Source: Flavobacteriales bacterium
Lineage (GTDB): Bacteria > Bacteroidota > Bacteroidia > Flavobacteriales_D > Crocinitomicaceae
DNA length: 38,814 nt
Reading direction: 5' to 3'
Assembly (NCBI GenBank): GCA_947500755.1
Contig: CANMTO010000021.1
Coordinates: 1 to 38,814, forward strand
In this document: positions 33,306 through 38,814 of the stretch, one piece after another
Layout of the letters: each line of letters starts with the position of its first letter
Position numbering within the stretch: the stretch's first letter is position 1
Translations under genes and position numbers: made by a program
The notes under the pieces: model-generated
The model's database searches: none
Told to the model about the DNA's origin: nothing
Seen by the model: the letters and a program-made list of their open reading frames with translations, nothing else

Positions 33306-33829
33306 ACGGTTAAAAGGTCTTCAAAGGCAGATTTGTATTCTAGAATGATTTTTTTAAACCAAGCGGTATAGTGCGATTCGTTTTTTTCAATGTCCTCTTC
33401 AATTTTATTCATAGAAATCCATTTGTAGTCGCAAACTTCGTCAGGGTTTATCAACGGTTGTTCATCGGTGAACCCAATGAGCACATGGTCTAATTCATGT
33501 TCAACTAAGTTGTTTTCAAGTTCAGCACGATAAATAAAACTAAACAAGGGCGAAAGGGAAGTTTTCATGCCCATTTCCTCCATTAATCTTCGATTGGCTG
33601 CAGCTACAACGGTTTCACCCGGCAATGGGTGGCTACAGCATGTGTTGGTCCATAAACCTTCAGAGTGATACTTTCCGTAGGCTCTGCGGTGAAGGAGTAA
33701 CTCGCCTTTTGAATTGAAAATTAGTACTGAAAAGGCACGGTGCAACATACCTTGCACATGGGCCTCCATCTTTTCCATGGTGCCGATTTCTTGGTCATGT
33801 TTATTCACTAAAATGACCTCTTGAATCAT
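33302..33829 (-). CDS. idi: Isopentenyl-diphosphate delta-isomerase (type I)
   Basis: Interconverts IPP and DMAPP, supplying the starter unit for isoprenoids. It has 175 residues of Nudix fold with the active-site cysteine in WTNTCCSHPLPGE, the Nudix-like AAANRRLMEEMGM, and the metal/active-site EHELDHVLIG. It lies between crtB (4-nt overlap) and queD (4-nt overlap), consistent with boosting precursor for carotenoids. Confidence 0.95.
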   Translation of the reverse strand: MIQEVILVNKHDQEIGTMEKMEAHVQGMLHRAFSVLIFNSKGELLLHRRAYGKYHSEGLWTNTCCSHPLPGETVVAAANRRLMEEMGMKTSLSPLFSFIYRAELENNLVEHELDHVLIGFTDEQPLINPDEVCDYKWISMNKIEEDIEKNESHYTAWFKKIILEYKSAFEDLLTV

Positions 33830-34662
33830 AACATGTTTAAATTATGACGAACATACGAAGAGAGCAATAAACCCACTTTTCGGTTGTTTGGAATGCGAAC
33901 ACGCTCCGTTAAGATAACCTTAGCTGGGGTATTTTTTATCTTAGTGAACAATTTATAATAATAGATGTAGGCTAAATAAACGCCAAATCGCGCTTTTTTA
34001 GGCAGTTCGAGAATTCCTAAATAGCCAGCATGAAAGTCTGCTTCAATGTCGCGCTCGATGTCGTTTTTTGCCGTAGCGTTAAATTCATTCATATCAATTC
34101 CAGGAAAGTAAACGCGACCTAAATGCTTGTAGTCGTCGTTCAAATCACGCAAAAAATTTATTTTCTGGAACGCGGAACCTAATTTCATAGCCGCTGGTTT
34201 CAAGCGCAGGTACTCTGCTTGATCTCCATTAACAAATACCTTAAGACACATTAATCCAACCACTTCGGCAGAACCTAGAATGTATTTTTTGTACTGTTCC
34301 TCATTGTAGCTTTCTTTATTTAGATCCATCTTCATGGATTCTAAGAACGTTTCTATTAATTCTAATGGGATTTCATAGGTATTAACCGCCCATTGAAAAC
34401 TGTTTAAAATCGGATTTAGAGATATTCCGTCCGTGATTGCTTGGTACGTTTGTTTACGAAAATCATCCAACAACCACGCTTTGTCATACCCATGAAATGA
34501 ATCAACAATTTCATCCGCAAATCGTACGAATCCATAAATGGAATAAATGGGTTGTTGAAGCTCTATGTTTAGCATTTTTATACCAAGAGAAAAGGAAGTA
34601 CTATACCGCTTAGTGGTTAGGGTACTCATCTCATGACTGACGGTATCAAATAACTGTTTCAT
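33826..34662 (-). CDS. crtB: Phytoene synthase
   Basis: Condenses two geranylgeranyl diphosphates to phytoene. It has 278 residues of squalene/phytoene synthase fold. The first Asp-rich motif is FADEIVDSFHG (DxxxD) and the second is FLRDLNDDYKHLGR, with GSAEVVGLMCLKVF between them. Its start overlaps the crtI stop as TAATG. A squalene synthase is the alternative, but pairing with crtI makes phytoene synthase the better call. Confidence 0.94.
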   Translation of the reverse strand: MKQLFDTVSHEMSTLTTKRYSTSFSLGIKMLNIELQQPIYSIYGFVRFADEIVDSFHGYDKAWLLDDFRKQTYQAITDGISLNPILNSFQWAVNTYEIPLELIETFLESMKMDLNKESYNEEQYKKYILGSAEVVGLMCLKVFVNGDQAEYLRLKPAAMKLGSAFQKINFLRDLNDDYKHLGRVYFPGIDMNEFNATAKNDIERDIEADFHAGYLGILELPKKARFGVYLAYIYYYKLFTKIKNTPAKVILTERVRIPNNRKVGLLLSSYVRHNLNML

Positions 34663-36134
34663 TACTTTGTATTTTGGTGGACGTACTTGGCGACAACTTC
34701 TCCGGAGATAATAGAGGGTGGTACGCCAGGCCCCGGAACAGTGAGTTGACCGGTGTAGTAAAAGTTTCTTAGGTTTTTATTTTTTATCTGCGGTTTAAAA
34801 ATAGCGGTCTGTTTTAGGGTGTTTGCTAACCCGTAGGCATTTCCTTTAAATGCATGATAATCTTCTTTGAAATTAGAAATAGAAAAACTACGCTTGTACA
34901 CGATGTTGTCTTTAATGTCGTTTCCAGTTAAGTTTTTTAATCGCTCTAATAAGATATTGAAATAACGCTCACGAGTTTCTTCATCATCGGAAAGGTCTGG
35001 TGCAATTGGAATTAAAAAGAATAGATTCTCACACCCCTCCGGTGCTGTGGTTGGATCGGTTAACGATGGAGCACTTAAATAGAATAAGGGTGCTGTTGGC
35101 CATTGTGGGTTTTTATAAATTTCTTTTCCGTGTTCCTCAAGGGATTCATCAAAAAATAAGTTGTGATGTTGAATGTTGTTTACACGCTTGTTAATCCCAA
35201 CGTAATAGAGTAAGGCAGAAGGAGCCATCACGCGTTTGTCCCAATATGCGTCGGTATAGTTGGATGAACCGTTCAACAGCGCTTTTTCGGTGTGTTGGTA
35301 ATCCGCGGATGAAATAAACACGTCCGATTCATAGCGATTACCGTGAATGTCTATTGCCGCAGTAACTGATCCGCTTGATTTTTCTAAGGAAGTAATCTGA
35401 GCATCGGTGACAATCTTCACCCCTTGTTCTTTGGCGATTTTCTCAAAGGCCTCTATAAACTTGTGCATGCCACCCATGGGATACCACGTACCTAATTCCA
35501 TGTCAGCGTAATTCATCAGGGAATAGAGTGCAGGAGTATCTTGTGGCATTGCACCCAAAAATAACACCGGAAATTCTAGTAAAGAACGAAGTTTTGGGTG
35601 AGCAAAGTAGCGATTAATATACGTTGAAAAGGAATTTGTTAGATCCATGGAAAACAGCCCTTTTAATAGCCGGAAATCCATGAATTCTGTTACTTTCATG
35701 GAAGGCTTATACACTAAGTCCTTCATGCCGACTTCATACTTGTACTTGGCATCCTTCAGGAAATCACGCAGCTTCAACGCACTTCCCGGCTCGAAAGACT
35801 CGAACATGGCTTCTAATTCACCCATAGTTGCGGGGATATCAGAATGCGTTTGATCTGGCCAGTAAACCCGGTAGGAAGGGTCAAGACGTTTTAATTCATA
35901 AAAATCTGAAGCAGTATGTCCAAATTTCTGGTAGAATTGTTCAAAGACATCCGGCATCCAATACCAGCTAGGACCCATATCGAAGACAAAACCTTCATGC
36001 GAAAATTGCCTTGCGCGACCTCCAATAGTTGGGTTTTTTTCGACAATCGTAACATCCCAGCCTGATTGTGCGAGAAATGAAGCAGCAGACAGTCCAGAAA
36101 TTCCAGCCCCTAAAATCGTCGCTTTTTTCTTCAT
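34662..36134 (-). CDS. crtI: Phytoene desaturase
   Basis: FAD-dependent desaturase that converts phytoene towards lycopene. It has 490 residues. The N-terminal dinucleotide-binding motif is TILGAGISGLSAASFLAQSG, then IGGRARQFSHEGFVFDMGPS. The C-terminal family signature (YYTGQLTVPGPGVPPSIISG) is intact. It lies 4 nt after the sigma-factor gene and overlaps crtB by 1 nt. No lycopene cyclase or hydroxylase is in the window, so the final pigment cannot be predicted. Confidence 0.95.
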   Translation of the reverse strand: MKKKATILGAGISGLSAASFLAQSGWDVTIVEKNPTIGGRARQFSHEGFVFDMGPSWYWMPDVFEQFYQKFGHTASDFYELKRLDPSYRVYWPDQTHSDIPATMGELEAMFESFEPGSALKLRDFLKDAKYKYEVGMKDLVYKPSMKVTEFMDFRLLKGLFSMDLTNSFSTYINRYFAHPKLRSLLEFPVLFLGAMPQDTPALYSLMNYADMELGTWYPMGGMHKFIEAFEKIAKEQGVKIVTDAQITSLEKSSGSVTAAIDIHGNRYESDVFISSADYQHTEKALLNGSSNYTDAYWDKRVMAPSALLYYVGINKRVNNIQHHNLFFDESLEEHGKEIYKNPQWPTAPLFYLSAPSLTDPTTAPEGCENLFFLIPIAPDLSDDEETRERYFNILLERLKNLTGNDIKDNIVYKRSFSISNFKEDYHAFKGNAYGLANTLKQTAIFKPQIKNKNLRNFYYTGQLTVPGPGVPPSIISGEVVAKYVHQNTK

Positions 36135-36138
36135 GAAA

Positions 36139-36651
36139 CTAGTTGTCTAAGTATTGGTAGTCCGGCAACTGATCCATAAGTCGCTTTCTTGCGATGAAGA
36201 TACGGCTTTTTATAGTGCCTATAGGAAGTTTCATTGAATCTGCAATTTCCTTGTACTTGTATCCTTCAAAATGCATCTTGAACGGTGTTTTTAATTCATC
36301 GCTAAGATCCTCAATTTTCTGAGTTATTTCCTTGGTGGCGATACGCTCCGTAGGTGAACCCATCGTGGATTTGTGATTAGTGACTAAATACGAATCCTCG
36401 GAATGATCAAAAATCATTCGGGTTTTGGCATTGCGACGATATTGATTAATGAAAATGTTGCGCATGATTGTAAATACCCACGCTTTGAAATTCGTATTTG
36501 GCGTGTAATAAGAACGATAATTTATCGCTTTTAGCAAGGTTTCTTGGGTTAAATCACGTGCGTCTTCACGGTTCTTAGTGAAGTTTAATGCGAAAGAAAA
36601 GAGGTTCCCCTGCAGATCAATTAAGGCTTCGTTGAATTCGATTGTAGACAT
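36139..36651 (-). CDS. ECF-type RNA polymerase sigma factor of the carotenoid operon
   Basis: A 170-residue sigma factor. Region 2 is at ~10-75 (DARDLTQETLLKAINYRSYY, FKAWVFTIMRNIFINQYRRN) and region 4 at ~110-165 (YKEIADSMKLPIGTIKSRIF). It is the first gene of the sigma-crtI-crtB-idi-queD operon, with 4 nt to crtI. No anti-sigma gene is next to it. Light- or redox-controlled ECF sigma factors in carotenoid clusters are known elsewhere (CarQ, LitS); a similar role here is an inference. Two 34-bp repeats lie directly upstream. Confidence 0.9.
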   Translation of the reverse strand: MSTIEFNEALIDLQGNLFSFALNFTKNREDARDLTQETLLKAINYRSYYTPNTNFKAWVFTIMRNIFINQYRRNAKTRMIFDHSEDSYLVTNHKSTMGSPTERIATKEITQKIEDLSDELKTPFKMHFEGYKYKEIADSMKLPIGTIKSRIFIARKRLMDQLPDYQYLDN

Positions 36652-36653
36652 AT

Positions 36654-36721
36654 TGTTTAATTAATTCGAAGTAAAGTTAAACAAAACTGTTTAACAAATT
36701 CATTAAAAGATTAAACAAAAC
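36654..36721 (-). promoter_or_regulatory. Two adjacent 34-bp direct repeats upstream of the sigma-crt operon
   Basis: On the minus strand, units 36721-36688 and 36687-36654 abut exactly and match at 25 of 34 positions. Both begin GTTTTGTTTAA, share a central GAATT and end TTAAACA. The second ends 2 nt before the sigma-factor ATG. Across their junction (36676-36695) lies the dyad GTTAAAC-N6-GTTTAAC. Likely operator sites; no exact TAnnTTTG box is present (TGAATTTG is one base off). Confidence 0.6.
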
Positions 36722-36770
36722 AAAAAAAAGTGTTAATAAACGTATAAGTTGCTGTAAATCAACCGAGTAT

Positions 36771-37706
36771 TCAGTTAATATTCTTTAGCATTTCATGGGT
36801 CATGCGTTCTAAATCAAAATCCAAGTTCCAATCCCAATCGCTTACTGCATAACTGTCGTTAATTGAATTAGGCCATGAATCGGCAATCGCTTGTCGGAAA
36901 TCAGGTTCATACGTGATTTCGAACTCAGGCAGTTGCTTTTGTATGGATGCCGCTATTTCTTGCGGTGTAAAGGAGATTCCCCCTAAATTATAAGCGGACC
37001 TGATTCTTAGGCGATCTGCGGGAGCATCCATGAGTTTAATCGTTGCGCGAATGGCATCGTCCATAAACATCATGGGAAGGGCCGTGTCTTTAGAAAGAAA
37101 ACACGTGAATTTGCCGGTCTCTTTAGCTTTGTAAAAGATATCTACCGCATAGTCGGTGGTGCCTCCTCCAGGAGGACTTTTATAGGATATCAACCCGGGA
37201 TAACGGATACTTCGTACATCTACCCCGAATTTGTTATAGTAATATTCACACCACCGTTCACCGGCTTGTTTAGAAATTCCGTACACTGTACTCGGCTCCA
37301 TAATGGTGTGTTGCGGCGTTTGATCGGGGGGAGTGGTAGGTCCAAAAACAGCAATAGAGCTTGGCCAAAAAATCTTTTTTACATAACCTTCTTTGGCTAA
37401 GTCGAGGATTGTAAAAAGCCCCTCCATATTTAATTTCCAAGCGAAATCGGGGTTTTTTTCTGCCGTTGCAGAGAGCAATGCAGCGAGAAGATATACGGTT
37501 TCAATGTTATTATCAATAATATAGCTTCGAACAGCATCGCGATTCAAAATATCCATTTGAACGTATGGACCATCTTGTATTAAAGGAGGTGCATGCTCCT
37601 TAATATCCGCGGCGACAATCTGTTCCTTCCCATATTTATTGCGCAAGGTAAGGGTAAGTTCTGTGCCAATTTGTCCTCCAGCACCTATGATTATTGTTTT
37701 TGTCAT
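36771..37706 (-). CDS. L-threonine 3-dehydrogenase (SDR/epimerase-like type)
   Basis: Oxidises L-threonine to 2-amino-3-oxobutyrate with NAD+. It has 311 residues: an extended SDR with NAD motif IIGAGGQIGTEL (GxxGxxG), the catalytic YGISKQAGE (YxxxK), and the threonine-dehydrogenase signature RYPGLISYKSPPGGGTTDYA. ATG 37706 is preferred to ATG 37724, since the latter adds MVKFVA and its codon lies upstream of the predicted transcript start. A generic NAD-dependent epimerase is the alternative, but the SYKSPPGGGTTDY stretch is specific. Confidence 0.9.
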   Translation of the reverse strand: MTKTIIIGAGGQIGTELTLTLRNKYGKEQIVAADIKEHAPPLIQDGPYVQMDILNRDAVRSYIIDNNIETVYLLAALLSATAEKNPDFAWKLNMEGLFTILDLAKEGYVKKIFWPSSIAVFGPTTPPDQTPQHTIMEPSTVYGISKQAGERWCEYYYNKFGVDVRSIRYPGLISYKSPPGGGTTDYAVDIFYKAKETGKFTCFLSKDTALPMMFMDDAIRATIKLMDAPADRLRIRSAYNLGGISFTPQEIAASIQKQLPEFEITYEPDFRQAIADSWPNSINDSYAVSDWDWNLDFDLERMTHEMLKNIN

Positions 37707-37711
37707 AGCCA

Positions 37712-37719
37712 CAAATTTA
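37712..37719 (-). promoter_or_regulatory. -7 box for the threonine dehydrogenase gene
   Basis: Reads TAAATTTG on the minus strand (TAnnTTTG), ending 5 nt before ATG 37706, as in miaB. It implies a nearly leaderless transcript. No -33 TTG at good spacing. Confidence 0.45.
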
Positions 37720-37770
37720 ACCAAGAAATTGCCTGAAAAAAATGCATATTAGAAAAACTGATGAAAATCA

Positions 37771-37802
37771 TTTGTAACTTGGTACTCCTAGCGTTACTTT
37801 TG
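37771..37802 (+). promoter_or_regulatory. Full Bacteroidetes promoter for hmgA
   Basis: TTTG (37771-37774), a 20-nt spacer, then TACTTTTG (37795-37802). It predicts a start near 37809 and a ~14-nt leader to ATG 37823. Confidence 0.7.
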
Positions 37803-37822
37803 ATTTTTTAAATAGTTGAGAA

Positions 37823-38814
37823 ATGCCTTTTTATCATAAACTTGGACAAATTCCATCAAAGCGCCATACGGTGTTTAGACAGCCGAATGGCAGTTTGTAT
37901 CATGAACAGTTATTCGGTACGGTTGGTTTTGATGGGATGTCAACCTTAATGTATCATGTTCACCCGCCAACTGTGGTTAAAGAAATAAAAGGTCAAACGA
38001 ATGTTGCGCCTGAAGTTGCTTTGGAGAAGCACATGACCATGTTCTCATTGCAGGGATTTCAATTAGCTCCTGCGGCTGACTATTTAGACAGTAGAACCCC
38101 CGTATTAGTAAACTCAGATTGTTATATCGAGTTAGCTGCCCCGCAGCAATCCATGACCGATTATTTCTACAAGAATGCGGATGCGGATGAGGTGTTATTT
38201 GTTCACAAAGGCAGCGGTACCTTAAAGACACAACTCGGAAACATTGATTTTTCCTACGGCGATTACTTGGTGATTCCACGCGGAATGATTTATCAAATTC
38301 ACTTTAATGATGCTAATAATCGCTTATTTGTCGTGCAATCATTCAATCCAGTATACACACCAAAACGCTATCGAAATTGGTTTGGACAATTATTAGAGCA
38401 TTCACCTTTTTGTGAGCGAGACATACGTCCACCTCATGTGCTAGAAACGCACGACGAAGAAGGAGAGTTCCTAATTCGGATTAAGAAACAGGATGTATTA
38501 TACGATTACGTGTATTTGCATCACCCATTCAATGTGGTAGGTTGGGATGGATATAATTTCCCATATGCCTTCTCAATTCATGAATTCGAACCCATTACCG
38601 GAAGAGTGCATCAGCCACCTCCAGTGCATCAAACCTTTGAAACCACAGGGTTTGTGATGTGTTCTTTCGTGCCAAGGATGTACGATTATCATCCAGATTC
38701 AATTCCGGCACCTTACAACCACAGTAACATTGATTCTGATGAGGTGTTGTACTATGTTGATGGGGATTTTATGAGTAGAAACAACATCGAGCAAGGACAG
38801 ATTACCTTGCATCC
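37823..38814 (+). CDS. hmgA: Homogentisate 1,2-dioxygenase (partial, runs off the right edge)
   Basis: Fe(II) dioxygenase that opens the homogentisate ring in tyrosine/phenylalanine breakdown. 330 codons are visible without a stop. Family blocks include PFYHKLGQIPSKRHTVFRQP, YEQLFGT-like HEQLFGTVGFDG, ADADEVLFVHKGSGTL, GDYLVIPRGMIYQI, FNVVGWDGYNFPYAFSIHEF, VHQPPPVHQTFE, FVPRMYDYHPDSIPAPYNHS and SDEVLYYVDGDFMSR. Histidines and the glutamate of the iron site lie in the last blocks; the final residues are missing. It has its own promoter and is divergent from the threonine dehydrogenase gene, another amino-acid catabolic gene. Confidence 0.95.
   Translation, partial: MPFYHKLGQIPSKRHTVFRQPNGSLYHEQLFGTVGFDGMSTLMYHVHPPTVVKEIKGQTNVAPEVALEKHMTMFSLQGFQLAPAADYLDSRTPVLVNSDCYIELAAPQQSMTDYFYKNADADEVLFVHKGSGTLKTQLGNIDFSYGDYLVIPRGMIYQIHFNDANNRLFVVQSFNPVYTPKRYRNWFGQLLEHSPFCERDIRPPHVLETHDEEGEFLIRIKKQDVLYDYVYLHHPFNVVGWDGYNFPYAFSIHEFEPITGRVHQPPPVHQTFETTGFVMCSFVPRMYDYHPDSIPAPYNHSNIDSDEVLYYVDGDFMSRNNIEQGQITLH

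Noticed and set aside
36139..36651. Possible anti-sigma gene next to the carotenoid sigma factor
   Set aside because: The downstream gene is crtI after 4 nt, and upstream there is only the repeat region and then threonine dehydrogenase; nothing resembling an anti-sigma factor is encoded in the window.
1..38814. tRNA, rRNA, CRISPR array or riboswitch
   Set aside because: All intergenic gaps were read on both strands. None holds a cloverleaf, spaced short repeats or a recognisable aptamer, and no gap exceeds about 215 bases.

Overview
The window is a stretch of chromosome from a member of the Bacteroidetes, most likely class Flavobacteriia. The evidence is as follows. There is an ssb-gldE-gldD gliding-motility block. 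Two secreted enzymes end in type IX secretion (T9SS) sorting domains, one of them with SprB-type repeats. Promoters follow the Bacteroidetes pattern (TAnnTTTG -7 box, sometimes with an upstream TTTG). Genes are packed with 1-nt (TAATG) and 4-nt (ATGA) overlaps. A Crocinitomicaceae/Cryomorphaceae-like origin is a guess only. No rRNA, tRNA, CRISPR array or transposase was seen, and no gene-free gap exceeds 300 bases.

Layout. 1-1018 (-): miaB, cut by the left edge. 1203-6284 (+): topA, ssb, gldE, gldD, folK. 6333-8045 (+): an OmpA-like/TPR lipoprotein with a strong promoter and a hairpin terminator. 8063-8983 (-): a MurG-like glycosyltransferase, divergent from 9057-12000 (+): clpP, clpX and an orphan pdhB. 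11997-15631 (-): a T9SS esterase and a T9SS subtilisin. 15787-17993 (-): lptF/G-type permease and tgt. 18074-20437 (+): a glycosyltransferase, an ECF sigma factor and rsmG. 20422-25039 (-): folC, a TonB-like protein, nhaD and glutamate dehydrogenase. 25133-26203 (-): anmK, divergent from acyl-CoA dehydrogenase (26269-27411, +). 27412-31080 is an AT-rich accessory segment. 31093-36651 (-) is a possible photoprotection block: bcp, photolyase, QueD-like, idi, crtB, crtI and an ECF sigma factor. 36771-37706 (-) is a threonine dehydrogenase, and 37823 to the right edge (+) is homogentisate dioxygenase.

The most unusual part is 27338-29700. A 508-residue secreted protein of no family I recognise, built from two copies of one domain, sits between two copies of a ~155-180 bp direct repeat exactly 1847 bp apart. 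Each copy holds the last 24 codons of the acyl-CoA dehydrogenase, a perfect 32-bp palindrome and the tail of an XRE regulator gene. Seven of the eight differences over the best 156 bp are silent or are paired changes that keep the palindrome perfect. The two copies therefore look like two functional alleles joined by recombination, not a recent tandem duplication that then drifted. To the right, the intact XRE gene diverges from a FISUMP-domain lipoprotein whose promoter carries two 20-bp operator-like repeats with 22-bp spacing.

The second regulatory oddity lies directly upstream of the sigma-crtI-crtB-idi-queD operon: two adjacent 34-bp imperfect repeats, the second ending 2 nt before the start codon, enclosing a GTTAAAC-N6-GTTTAAC dyad. 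With the photolyase and peroxiredoxin genes just downstream on the same strand, this suggests a regulated photo-oxidative stress block. No lycopene cyclase or hydroxylase gene is present in the window.
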